A stretch of DNA of 64,000 nucleotides. It comes from Lumbricus terrestris (taxonomy: Eukaryota; Annelida; Clitellata; Crassiclitellata; Lumbricidae). Below, piece after piece: positions 1 through 10,206 of this stretch. Position numbers and translations under genes: made by a program. Where the stretch lies: assembly GCA_949752735.1 (NCBI GenBank), contig OX457042.1:32960289-33024288 (forward strand), given 5' to 3'. A model generated the notes under the pieces. The model did no database searches and was not told the DNA's origin. It worked only from the letters and a program-made list of their open reading frames with translations. Numbering within the stretch: the first letter of the stretch is position 1; the number at the start of each line of letters is the position of its first letter.

Positions 1-1
1 A

Positions 2-1033
2 AATGATTCGGGTGCAACATGTGTTGCCATTAGAAAGGGTTTAGAGAAAACTTACCAGTATACTGGACGTAAAATGGTTTGCAGATTTGCTAATGGAACC
101 AAAGTAAAATACCCAACAGCTCTGATTGACATCAAGAGTAAAGAATTTGAAGGGAAAGCAGAGGCATTAGTGATAAAGAACTTGGTCAAAGAGCTGATAG
201 TAAATCCCGGATTATACGAGAAGAAACCAAAAAGAATCGGGTGTATAAATGAATTCAGGGTCAAGGACGTTGGAGTGAGTACCCATGAGGATGATGTCAC
301 AAGGGGCGATTCTAGTAAGGAGGTAGTCGCTGGTGATGTTGAGGAGACAATGCGTAAACGAGTGACGTTCGAAGAAGATTATTTGCTAAAAGGTGAACGT
401 GACACACTTGAAGAAAAGACGGATGGTGGTCTGGACACAGCATTTAGGTCCAATATCATAGAGGAGTCGAAGGCAGAGGGGCCTGTGAGAGGAATATTAG
501 CCGGGTACGATACACGTACACATGACAAAGATAGGAAAGAGCGAAAAGGTGAAACAATAAAGAAGACTTTTAGAAATAAGCCACTGAGATTGGTGGAAAC
601 ATATGATAAATATTTAATCACGGGCGGAAGCAGTGAGTTAAGTGACAGTCGTAGAAATCAGAGTAAATATTGGAAGGAAAGAGCAGACTGGAGAAATGAA
701 GAGAATAGAAATAAACGAAATGTGAGCCAATATAGGAGATCGAATGAATGGAGGTACGGAGAATACGAAGAGAATCCAAATGTGGATAGTAGAGAAATAA
801 GGTGGAATAGGAGGAACACATGCAGATATAATTGGAGAAATAATGGACCGTGGTACAGAGAAGAACCAGCTAATCAGTTAGGAGGAAGACAAAATAAGAG
901 TTATGGAGGTCGCAATGATCTGAGTAGGTGGAAAAGTAGGTCATGGAATGACAGAGAAAAGTCATGTCCTAAAGGCAGTGTTAGGTATAGAACTAACAGA
1001 GATGTGAGTGTAGGGAGTTTTGAGGAAAAGTAA
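2..1033 (+). pseudogene. Ty3/gypsy pol fragment: retropepsin plus basic linker
   Basis: The frame is open from base 2, so the protein begins outside the window. Its first residues are NDSGATC, the D-S/T-G-A active-site signature of retroviral-type aspartic proteases. About 60 residues of protease-like sequence follow, ending near VKELIVNPGLY, which occupies the place of the usual hydrophobic-GN segment of gypsy proteases. The remaining roughly 250 residues are very rich in Arg, Asn, Glu and Trp, with many short basic clusters and no recognised fold. The frame stops at 1033 before any reverse transcriptase palm motif. The next recognisable pol piece is RNase H at 1259, so the RT core has been lost. 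This is a defective mobile-element remnant, not a host gene. The protease assignment is firm; the linker's role is unknown. Confidence 0.75.
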
Positions 1034-1258
1034 TAGGATGGATGTAGACAGGACGAGCTGTCCAAAGAAGAGCAGAAGTCCTGCAAACAGAAGTTGATAG
1101 TAGTAAGTATAGAATAGTTAAGTAAGTAGATATGTAAATATAATACATTATGAGATTAAGTTGAGTTATTGTTGAAGGTAGGTTTGCGAGTTATGTTGAG
1201 TGAAAGGAAAATAACTAAAATATGATTAAACCAAAGGAAGAATCTGTTGATAAGATAA
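1034..1258 (+). other. non-coding join where reverse transcriptase should lie
   Basis: This 225-bp stretch between the protease-linker frame and RNase H is closed by stops in every frame. It carries no RT motifs and is far too short for an RT domain, so an internal deletion is inferred. Confidence 0.5.
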
Positions 1259-1744
1259 AGGAAGATTGCCAGGATAACAGTCGAATGGAATGATGATCTA
1301 GAAAGATCATTTCAGAGTTTAAAGAATGCTTTATCAGAAGCACCGATATTGAAATTACCTGATATTGGTGTGGAATTCACTTTGAGAACGGATGCGTCCA
1401 ATACGGCGATGGGATGTGTGCTGATGCAGAGTCATGATGGGGTTATGCATCCAGTGGCTTATGCAAGCAAGAAATTTAGTGAAAGTGAAAGGAACTATTC
1501 TGTGGAGGAGAGAGAGCGCCTGGCGATGGTTTGGGGGATTAGAAAGTTCAACCGCTACCTGTATGGCCAGGAATTTGTGGTAGAGACTGACCACTTAGGA
1601 CTGCAATACTTAAAGACTGGTAACATAAGAAATGCTAGAGTAATGCGCTGGTACCTAGTGCTTCAGAACTACAGCTTTAGGGTTAGATACCTCAAAGGTA
1701 GTGACAATGTAGTGGCTGATTATTTAAGCCGAGGATTAGAGTAA
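1259..1744 (+). pseudogene. Ty3/gypsy RNase H domain fragment
   Basis: The open frame begins after a stop at 1256 and includes the RT-RNase H connection (VEWNDDLERSFQSLKNAL, then APILKLPD). The RNase H-like domain follows: TDAS at the first catalytic Asp, GCVLMQ, PVAYASKKFSESERNYS, the E of the EERE segment, RKFNRYLYGQ, then TDHLGLQYL and the closing ADYLSRG. This order is typical of Ty3/gypsy polyproteins, where RT precedes and integrase follows. Neither is present: the frame stops at 1744 and a polypurine tract appears about 260 bp later. The element is therefore doubly deleted and non-autonomous. Confidence 0.85.
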
Positions 1745-2007
1745 GTAGAATTAGACATGTAGATAAGAGAATCAGTGTAAATGCAAGGTAAATTACAAGT
1801 ATAGATAAGGTAAAGGTGATACCATTTGAATTATCACAATAGATATTAAATGTTAATGTTGAGTAGGTAGTTGCATAGTTACATAGCTATAGCTAGTGTA
1901 AGTGCTAGTGTAGATGACTGAGTAGTAGGAGTATTATAAGAAGTATGGGTAGTTTTAATAAGGATATTGAAAAGAAAATTTGTAGCAAATTTTAATTTGT
2001 GGGGGAT
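1745..2007 (+). other. gypsy non-coding tail with polypurine tract
   Basis: This A/T-rich stretch has no coding signal and ends in GTGGGGGA (about 1999-2006), a polypurine tract immediately before the presumed LTR start. Integrase is absent. Confidence 0.55.
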
Positions 2008-3060
2008 TGTTGTAGCGATATCCTTGATCCCACCCATACGTTCTTACCCTGCTATATATGTTGTTGAATGTTAATTACACATGTTAAGTTAGGAAGAGGC
2101 CCTAGTTAATGATTAGTTAATAATTTGATTGAGAACTTTCACATTGCTCTGTTTAATTAATTGACCAGTGCTATAACCAGTACTTAGGGGCAAAATATAT
2201 ATTAAATAGGGGCAAACATTACGGAATATAACAATGATCAATCACAGCATCAGCCAATGAGATGCGGATAAAAGGATCGGCTGCTGCGCCTGCGCGTTGA
2301 GGATCTTCAGTCTGGGAAGGAGGACCGTAATGGCTGAAGTTTGAACGGTCGCAAGTTGTTGATAATTATCGTCGGATATTATCGTGTGGTTTCGTGACAT
2401 TCGGAACGATTGGAAGCCGGAGTAACGAACGATTAGCGTCCTAAAGTGTGGACTATATTGAAGGTCAAAGAGCGTAACGAACGATCGGTAGAACGCTTTA
2501 CTTACCGGTAAGAGCGTGTATGCGTTGCAGTTTACTGCGTATACCTGAGATCTACAAGGTTACGCCTCATGACATTGCGAAGTGATAAATAATCTACAAA
2601 GGTTACTTCGGACGGTAAATGAAAGTCGCAACAGTTTGTAAATTCGACATTGAACAAGAACTGTTCAAACCGTAAGCAGCGACAGCAAAGATATTCGGCA
2701 TTTGAGAAGAAAAGTCCGACAATTATCCGCAACGGAGAAATGAAGTCTACAGCCTGGAGATCAGCCATTGACGAGAATACGATGAAGACCGGCCGGTGGT
2801 GAAAAAACTACAAGAGCTAAAGAATTCAACGCGGGAGGGTAGATATTAAAGTTATATCCCTTAAAATTACATTAATCAGTACTGGTTAAGTAAGGCTATT
2901 TAATAGAAGATTGTGTTAAATCAGACATTATCCCAAACCCTTAGAGGAAAGATTTGTTTGCTGTACATGTTGACATATATTAATATTCATATGCTAATAT
3001 TATTTTTATATTAAAACACTCGACGTGTTGATTTGTTGACATATAGGGCAGTAACCTACA
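2008..3060 (+). repeat. probable 3' LTR of the gypsy element
   Basis: The block starts TGTTGTAG directly after the polypurine tract and ends CCTACA, giving the TG...CA ends and short inverted repeat (TGTAG/CTACA) expected of an LTR. Its length, about 1.05 kb, is plausible for Ty3/gypsy. No second LTR lies in the window to confirm the boundary, so the right end is an inference. Confidence 0.5.
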
Positions 3061-3354
3061 TTGCAGCGAATAGGATTATAGTATGCAAATGAGTAACTTG
3101 ATCTCAGCTCTGAGATCTGGAATATAATACCACCCAAACTATTGAGCCATAGTGTGGTCTTAGCTTTCCGTTACATGCAGCAAATATCGCATAGCTTATA
3201 TAAATTTAAAACCGACACAGCAAAATTCATGGCAACAACGGATGATCAGAAGTTGTTTACAGGAGTCGAACTGAACTGTTTTTGGCAGCCATTCGTGGCG
3301 GTCTTTTTTAACTTCTGCTCACTTTTATCAACACCTTCTGCCGAATGGAAGGGT

Positions 3355-3555
3355 GGGGCGCGGTGGTGTAGTGGGTATGTTCGTTACCTTGCAGCCGGAG
3401 GTTCGAATCCACCTCAAGCCGCCTCGTAGGGACCTTGGGCAAGTCCTTCACTCGCAATTGCACAGCGCTTCGGCGTAAAACTACAAGCACAGCGATGTAG
3501 TCGGGAGCGCCTCTGAGTAGTAAACTTGAAGGAGCGCTATAACAAGTGCACATAA
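3355..3555 (+). repeat. tRNA-derived SINE, family 1
   Basis: It has an RNA polymerase III A box (TGGTGTAGTGG) and B box (GGTTCGAATCC) at tRNA-like spacing, then a family-specific body (GACCTTGGGCAAGTCCTTCA, GGGAGCGCCTCTGAGTAG) and the 3' end GCGCTATAACAAGTGCACAT. The same consensus recurs at least eight more times in the window on both strands. Confidence 0.85.
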
Positions 3556-3589
3556 AAACAACAAACCAGTATTCGGGTCTAATCTCAGC

Positions 3590-3640
3590 GTTTATTGAAT
3601 AATCCGCTTGACAGACCGCAACTGGTTACAGTGCATGTCT
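3590..3640 (-). repeat. fragment of SINE family 2 tail
   Basis: The reverse complement of TTGACAGACCGCAAC..GGTTACAG matches the 3' tail of the second SINE family seen at 30640-31115 and 37690-38165. Confidence 0.5.
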
Positions 3641-3718
3641 TTGTGATTGCCTTATTTCATAACATGATTAGGGCTTACTCAGTTAACTTTGTGCTGACTA
3701 TATTTCCTCTCTTATCAG

Positions 3719-6700
3719 AATGACGCCGCCAAAGTGTCGTTGATCATGGAATCGGATCATGGAGTTTTCAACCCTAAAGGATTGCATTTATCAGGTGAAT
3801 ATTAATCATGTCAAGTCAGGAGGTTTAATTCAGTAAAACGTAACATTCTGTAGACTAATAGGCTAATTAATTAGTTCTATGCAAACAAGAAAACTGTCCC
3901 TTTTCTTAGATAGCAAAACACGACGCAGAATGCTGCGTCACAACTTCAACTTCAACTTGTTTATTGATCTAAAAAATATAAAACAGACAATTATGCATTC
4001 ATAATAGTAGACAAAGTGATTAATTGCAGTTAACAATTGCGATGGTATAGCTTAGTGTACAATCATTAGGCCTACTGTGAAATGTAGGGGGCAATACTCC
4101 CGAAGGGAGTGATCCGGCTATTGGGGTCTATTTACCAAAGAAAAAAATCTTCAATATAATATAATAAATGATAATAGATTAGGAAACAGATGACAAGACA
4201 AAATAAGACATACATATAGGTCTATGCTATGACGCAACAATAGGTAGCCTGGTCGGACACGACAATAGCATTCAACACAGCCATAGTAGCCTATAGTAGG
4301 CTATGGCATCACAGCAATGCATAATAGCCTATAGCATGATACGGTATGACTTTGTATAGTGTATGACTTAAATAACTTGCTAGACTCTGTATACTATGGC
4401 TGTGTTCGAACAAATGCCATATTTTGTGACCAAATTTAAACTCTATGGAGCCAAATCCTCATAATTATTCCAGGCTGCGTTTATGCAACTTCCTTCCAAC
4501 GGCATATCGTCATATCTTGCTGTGCCACAGATTATTATTTTGAGCTAACATAATTATATAACTTGCCTAAACGACATGCTAGAAAGTCTAGGCCTTACTG
4601 TCTTGCAAATCACTATGATCTTCCGATGTCAGGCTATTCATTTTTTCTAAAACACTATCTAATTCATGATTGGGCAGGGGACGATAACAGTTAAATAAAA
4701 ATAGGCGATCGTCGCCTCAGAATTAGCCTATCTACACGTAGCCTATCTCCATTTTTTCAAAATCGAGTTTAGTTTTGATTTGTAGCGAAGGTTCGTTTCT
4801 CTTTCATCACTTTTGATCGTTTTGCCTAGGAGATACGACAAGTAGTTTTAAAGATATTCACCGAAAACTACCTGTCGTATGTCCATTTTCAGGATTGTTT
4901 TGTCGTATCTCCAATCTCTAAATTTTTTCCGTAAAATTTCACCAAAACTTCAACCTCGATTATCTCGTCTGGTTTATTTTTGAAAACATGAAATTTGTGT
5001 CTCATATTGACTACTTTCAATTGTGAGTAATCATTATTATAAAAAACAATGACCATTGTTGATGCTCAATTGTTCAGGAAGCGGACTTGCACGAGGGATG
5101 CTGGAGGAAATCCTGAAGCCATTGAACGACATCAACACCACAACCGTCCTCGACGGCGGAGGTGCTAGTTCGGACACCGAGTCTTGGCACTTTGGGTCGG
5201 GTGTTCCAGCAGTCGAACTCTACAGCGCAAACGAAGACTACTTCTTCTATCATCACACTCGCGGTACATATCCATAGTCTAGTCTTGTCCATTCCGACCC
5301 GATCACGCTCACATTATCAGCCTTCCACTAGGCTACCATGCGGGGTGCGGTGGTGTAGTGGTGGGTTCGGTGCCTTGGAACCGGAGGGTTCCAGGTTCGA
5401 ATCCACCTCAAGCCGCCGCGTAAGGACCTTGAGAAAGACCTTCACTCTCAATTGCTCGTGCGCTTCGGCTTTAAGCTCTGATGCAGTGTCTGCGCTGTAG
5501 TTGGGAGCGCCTCAGAGTTGATTGCTTGGAGGGCGCAAGGGCCCAATACCAAATGCGGGAAATAAAAATTAAATCGATACATTTCTTTACGTGCCCATGT
5601 GCGGAGTGCAACCTGTTTTTTTCCTTTAAACGAATACATAATATATAAGCGCATTTTAACAATGATCTCAAAATAATTAGGCTGTGATTTTACCATGACA
5701 ATCGTTTTCTCGTATTTCTGGATTATTTTTTCTTATTTACTTCGCTTAAACGTCGCCACTGTTTGCACTCTGACAGTGCCAGTCCCAAGACTGGACGAAG
5801 GAGGAGGGCGATTCTAATTATCCTTCTTATTGCACAGCATCGTTGAACCGAAATTACCACCACTTAGGCCTACCACCACTTGGGTCTACCACCACTTGGG
5901 TCTCTACCACCACTTGGGTCTACCACCACTTAGGCCTACCACCACTTGGGTCTACCACCACTTGGGTCTACCACCACTTGGGTCTACCACCACTTGGGTC
6001 TACCACCACTTAGGCCTACCACCACTTGGGTCTACCACCACTTGGGTCTACCACCACTTGGGTCTACCACCACTTAGGCCTACCACCACTTGGGTCTATC
6101 ACCACTTAGTCCTGCCACCACTTTGGCCTGCCACTCCTTAGGCCTACCACCACTTAGGCCTACCACCACGTAGACCTACCACCACTCAGGCCTACCACCA
6201 CTCAGGCCTACCACCACGTAGGCCTACCACCTCTCAGACCTACCACCACTCAGATCTGCCACCGCTTAGGCCAACCACCGCTTAGGTCTACCACCACTTA
6301 GGCCTACCACCCCGTAGACCTACCACCACCTAGGCTTACCACCACTTAGTCCTATCATCACTTAGTCATGCCACCACTTTGGCCTACCACCCCTTAGGCC
6401 TACCACCACGTAGGCCTACCACCACTCTGACCTACCACCACTCAGATCTGCCACCGCTTAGGCCAACCACCGCTTAGGTCTACCACCACTTAGGCCAACC
6501 ACCCCGTAGACCTACCACCACTCAGGCCTACCACCACTTAGGCCTACCACCACTTAGGCCTACCACCACTTAGGTCTACGACCACTGAGACCTGCCACCA
6601 CTTAGGCCTACCACCACTTGAGCCTACCATCTCTTAGACCAACCACCACTTAGGCCTACCACCACTTAGACCTACCACCATTTGGACCTACCACCACTTA

Positions 6701-7051
6701 GGCCTACCACCACTTAGGCCTACCACCACTTAGGCCTACAAGTACCATAGCTCGGCCTCTGAACTTCACTTGTTTCGGCTTACCTGAGAATTTCTCTAAT
6801 CTTCTCTTATCTTGTTTTTCTTATGTTTCTCGCTCTCAGCTGATGCAATGACGATGATGGACAGGGACGTCTTGGATCGTGCGACAGTTCTCTGGGCGAC
6901 GACCATCTACACAGTAGCCAACCTCGAAGACATCCTTCCACGCGCTGGCGAATATCCATTCACATCAACATCGACCACAACAGCATCCTCTCCATTCGCT
7001 TTCCTCCTTACGTTGTCGGCTTCTCTTCTGGTTGTCGTCAGGCTTTACTGA
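3719..7051 (+). CDS. carboxypeptidase Q-like M28 metallopeptidase, copy 1 (last three exons)
   Basis: Three exons keep one frame: 3719-3794, 5078-5263 and 6840-7051 (stop TGA), giving 157 residues that match the C-terminal third of animal carboxypeptidase Q. The first holds MESDHGVFNPKG, whose Asp is the expected zinc ligand. The second runs from GSGLARGMLEE to YFFYHHTRG, containing the final zinc-ligand His. The third starts DAMTMMDRDVLDRATVLWA and ends in a hydrophobic tail (FAFLLTLSASLLVVV, then RLY) after a Ser/Thr-rich stretch. That tail suggests a GPI signal or a membrane anchor, unlike copy 3. Upstream exons are not found; the gypsy remnant and the window edge lie there. Introns carry SINEs and a 16-bp minisatellite. 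The enzyme family is secreted or lysosomal and cleaves dipeptides; substrate here is unknown. Confidence 0.9.
3795..5077 (+). other. intron of copy 1 with repeat debris
   Basis: It holds a SINE/LINE-tail-like repeat near 3950-4135 (shared with 22437, 54575 and 63265) and many AGGCCTA words. An imperfect inverted repeat pairs ATACGACAAGTAGTTTT at 4833-4849 with AAAACTACCTGTCGTAT at 4864-4880. No exon was seen inside. Confidence 0.6.
5078..5263 (+). CDS. copy 1 exon with C-terminal catalytic-domain segment
   Basis: The exon is preceded by TTGTTCAG and followed by the donor GTACAT. It encodes SGLARGMLEEILKPLNDIN and then ASSDTESWHFGSGVPAVELY, ending in YHHTRG. The GVP and HH segments match the region of carboxypeptidase Q carrying the last zinc-binding His. 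It is one codon longer than the paralogous exon at 40827-41009, with SWHFGSGVP against VWVEVNVP. Confidence 0.9.
5341..5535 (+). repeat. SINE family 1 copy in copy 1 intron
   Basis: A box TGGTGTAGTGG and B box GGTTCGAATCC are intact. The body diverges from the copy at 3355 and includes GTTGGGAGCGCCTCAGAG. It inserted about 80 bp downstream of the exon ending at 5263. Confidence 0.85.
5855..6740 (+). repeat. 16-bp minisatellite (TACCACCACTTRGGYC)n
   Basis: Roughly 55 head-to-tail units of TACCACCACTTGGGTC or the variant ...TTAGGCC fill the final intron of copy 1. The open frame across it (PPLGSTTTWVYHHLGL) is an artefact of a unit that repeats in frame every 48 bases. Blocks of unit variants alternate, so arrays have been copied in larger steps as well. 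Confidence 0.95.
6840..7051 (+). CDS. copy 1 terminal exon with hydrophobic C-terminus
   Basis: Acceptor CTCTCAG precedes the exon. It encodes DAMTMMDRDVLDRATVLWA and ATTIYTVANLEDILPRAGEY, the conserved C-terminal helix region of the family. It then has a Ser/Thr-rich spacer and about 15 hydrophobic residues before RLY and TGA. The hydrophobic tail is absent from copy 3, whose last exon ends VDGNNLNVN. Confidence 0.85.
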
Positions 7052-7690
7052 TCCGACATCTGTCTCTGCAGAGAAGCAAGAAGGAGAGTTGGCTGCAGCT
7101 GTGCGTGGACAGAGCCGCTTTTATTTAGGACCGCTATTTAGAATTTAGAATCAGTTGAATTAATTGAAAACGCTGTGTTATACATAAATTATTTTTACGG
7201 AGTAGGCGTATGCACAGAATGCCGCTATTATTTTTAGGCCTTCTTTTTTAGCATATGAATTGATTTAACTCAATGGCATTGCGAAAAATGACTCAAATGC
7301 GAGTTTTAATATTCTCCGAAGGACATCAGACTTTTACTGTAGAGGCCTACAGGAACCTGAAGATGTGCATGTGTGCACGTGTGTATGTGTTTGCGTGGAT
7401 GTGGGTGTGTGTGTGGGTGTGTGAGTGAGTGCGTGTGAGTGTGTGCGTGTGTGTGCGCGTACGTGCATGCGTTATACAACGAGGGTACCAGCGAGAAATC
7501 AATTGTTTTGTAATAGATTCTGACCTTTGTATAATTAAAATTTTGCCGGTAATCGCGAACTGAGGTGAGAAACTTAGGTTTATTACCAGTTTCGTTTTGA
7601 ATCTAAAGCTTCACATTCTTAGCAGGGCAGACATGGAGTATTTGAGATATATTTTGGTATATTTACGCTATTCATAAATCTTCGTAGGCT
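7052..7690. other. 3' flank of copy 1, no gene seen
   Basis: Presumed 3' UTR and downstream spacer. A GT-rich purine/pyrimidine-alternating stretch lies at 7368-7470. No canonical AATAAA was noted close to the stop. Confidence 0.4.
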
Positions 7691-7708
7691 ATAATAATAA
7701 TAATAATA

Positions 7709-7764
<56 letters not shown>

Positions 7765-7882
7765 CATTATTAGTAGTATTATTATTACTATTATTATTAT
7801 TGTTATTATTGTTATTATTTTTATTATTATTATTATTTTTATTATTATTATTATTATTTTTATTATTATTATTATTATTACC
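7690..7882. repeat. (ATT/TAA)n microsatellite
   Basis: The array switches from TAA to TTA phase near 7710, so the two halves form a self-complementary stretch. Interruptions with TTG and TTTTT increase to the right. Confidence 0.95.
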
Positions 7883-7969
7883 TCCCTCCCCTATTTAAGA
7901 CTATGTAGAGTATTTGGAATAGCATGTTTTAGTCTGCAATACGAAACTAAAACAATTATAGGGCCTAAT

Positions 7970-7970
7970 T

Positions 7971-8039
<69 letters not shown>

Positions 8040-8138
8040 CTGATGGTGGTGGTGGTGGTGGTGGTGGTGGTGGTGGTGGTGGTGGTGGTGGTGGTGATGG
8101 ACGACGACGACGACGACGACGACTACGACGACGACGAC

Positions 8139-8177
<39 letters not shown>

Positions 8178-8198
8178 AATAATAATAATAATAATAAT
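7970..8198. repeat. compound triplet microsatellite
   Basis: Successive blocks of (ATG)n, (GTG)n, (ACG)n, (ATG)n and (ATA)n occupy about 230 bp. All open frames here (poly-Met, poly-Val, poly-Asp, poly-His) are simple-sequence artefacts. Confidence 0.95.
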
Positions 8199-8963
8199 GG
8201 CAGACGTTGACTGTAAGCTTATATAGTGGTCTAAGCACGGATACGAAAAACATCGGCTCCACATTTCTGCCACTGTTCCCAAGATCTTGCAAAGAAAGAC
8301 CCTGGCAAGATGTCCCACGCTAGGTGGCTGCCAAATGAAAATCGAGTAGACCTATAGGCTTACTTGCACTTTGAGTGGCAACTTTATACACAACAACACA
8401 ATTGAAACAATACTTAGAATTTGTCGTCAATACTAATGCTAGGGTGTGGTTTTTGTTTGCTACGCCTGTATATTCGTTTTATTGAGAAAAAGACATTCTG
8501 ACAATAACGCAGAAAATGTTAACATGAGTGATAAAGAATAATTGAAGTTCAAAGTACGTTTAGTTAGTCATAAGCTAGTATATATTTTTATATAACGATC
8601 GTGGAATAAATTGGGAGTTGTCCTTAAGTGGGAGAGTGAAGATGTGTGTTCTATGTCTTAATTGATGAGAGGAGGGGGGGGGGGGGTCGGAGAGGAGGTA
8701 GGAGTTGGTGAAGTACGTGTTTGGGGTTGTGTATAATGGAGAAGAGGAGTTTTGCATCGGCTATATTGGCAAGTTCGGAGACTGTTGGAAAGGTTTGCTC
8801 TTTTTGCCTCTCTTTTTACTATCCAACGGTTCAACTCGGCGGCCTTTCTGTGAAGGCAAAACAACTGTTAATGATAATAATAATGATTGTTATATGGGTC
8901 CTGTATATTAAATCTAGGAAATAAGCGAATGTAAACAATGACTGTATGTAATGACTGACACGG
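8199..8963. other. spacer, no gene seen
   Basis: Low-complexity intergenic DNA with a G run near 8670-8685. The stretch at 8213-8290 resembles 49911-49990, within pseudogene 4, and is a small dispersed repeat. Confidence 0.4.
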
Positions 8964-9157
8964 CAGGGCTGTTTTTAAGGAATTTTTAGAACTGCACAAC
9001 TCCTTCTTTCCTTTCTCATCCTCCATGGTGAATTACTCCCAATCGGAGGAAAATGGTCTTTTCAACTAGTTTTAACTGCACAGAAGTGCTTCTACAGCTG
9101 CACATATCCATTTAGAACTGCACATTTTGTGTACAATTGCACGTTAAAAAAGCCCTG
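8964..9157 (+). mobile_element. hAT-like MITE, family A
   Basis: The termini are CAGGGCTGTTTTTAAGG and TTAAAAAAGCCCTG. Flanking 8-bp target duplications TGACACGG are perfect (8956-8963 and 9158-9165). The body repeats AACTGCACA words. It is 194 bp and non-coding. Confidence 0.9.
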
Positions 9158-9336
9158 TGACACGGGTCTATCCATGCTTAGACTATACCCAAATCTGCAT
9201 ACGAAATGGCTGTTCAGAGCCAAAACACACCGTGGCGCTAAGCAAAGAGTCTTCTGTTTAGAGTCCATTTCAGTAGACCTATAACGGGTTTTTTTTATGC
9301 AAAACACCGCCCACACACGTTTCGCTTTTAACGATC

Positions 9337-9380
9337 TGTGAATTTGACGGCTGCTACCACTTTGTATGAACAGATAAGGT
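9337..9380 (+). promoter_or_regulatory. conserved upstream block of copy 2 (interrupted)
   Basis: TGTGAATTTGAC..GCTGCTACC..TTTGTATGAACAGATAAGG aligns with blocks at 20801, 44299 and 51769 upstream of the other cluster members. A family B MITE has inserted into its GATAAGGT end. A regulatory role is only inferred from conservation among paralogous flanks. Confidence 0.4.
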
Positions 9381-9534
9381 CATGGGCGGAGTTTATCAGT
9401 TGCTGGGGGGGGGCTAAACCCCCAGAAGACTCCAATTCATTTTTTTAACCGTGTAAATGGTATCTTTCCCGGTTTTAGCACCCCCAAGAAGGCTTTAGCC
9501 ACTCCAAGAACGGAAACCAAACTCCGCCCATGGA
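9381..9534 (+). mobile_element. hAT-like MITE, family B
   Basis: Termini CATGGGCGGAGTTT and AAACTCCGCCCATG are inverted repeats. Target duplications GATAAGGT (9373-9380, 9535-9542) are perfect 8-mers. The core is GGGGGGCTAAACCCCC, a feature of this family. Confidence 0.9.
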
Positions 9535-9596
9535 TAAGGTATACTTATGTTATGCCTAGCAGTTGTTCCAGATTCATTCATTCATTGTGGTGATTC

Positions 9597-9597
<1 letters not shown>

Positions 9598-9656
<59 letters not shown>
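9598..9656. repeat. (TA)n microsatellite
   Basis: About 29 uninterrupted TA dinucleotides, followed by a diverged fragment of SINE family 1 (AGGAGCGCTCC region near 9688). Confidence 0.95.
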
Positions 9657-9660
<4 letters not shown>

Positions 9661-10007
9661 CGTCCCTTCAAGGTTAGGCTACCACTCAGGAGCGCTCCAG
9701 ACCCAGATCTCGGCTGAAACGTACTGTTTTAAGGCTGCGATAGAACGCATCCGTGCAAACCCTTGGCAAAAGAGAGAAGGCATTCAAGGCAGGGCGCTGT
9801 CTATGAGCAGTTTGTGCTCGGGGGAATGGGATACAAAGAGGCAATGAATTGTTTCTCGAGAACCACTCGTGACTTGTTCATTAACAGTTTCTAAATACGC
9901 CTTGCCGGGTTTTCCACTTTATCGCCAAAAAAATGAAAATTTGCGTTAAGCTTTGCCCACAAGCTAGGCCTAGTGGCCTACGTAGGTTATATCCAAGAGA
10001 CAGAAGG

Positions 10008-10186
10008 ACAAACACACACACACACACACAGCACACGCACACACTCAAACACAAACACACCCACCCACAAACACACCAACACCCACACAAACCCACGAAC
10101 ACTCACACCCACACACACACGCACACTCAAACACAAACACACACACAAACACACACACACAAACACACACACACACAAACACATAG
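10008..10186. repeat. (CA)n-rich microsatellite
   Basis: Imperfect CACACA runs with CACAAA and CACCCA variants. Both-strand open frames rich in Thr/His or Val/Cys are artefacts. Confidence 0.95.
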
Positions 10187-10206
10187 TGAAGCTTGATCCA
10201 GATATA

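Noticed and set aside
3355..3430. Genuine tRNA gene (A and B boxes intact)
   Set aside because: The boxes are followed by the body and tail of a SINE family with many copies, and the sequence does not fold as a full cloverleaf with an acceptor stem.
5830..6141. Repeat protein with PPLGSTTTWVYHHLGL units
   Set aside because: It is a 16-bp minisatellite in an intron; the frame closes as soon as unit variants appear.
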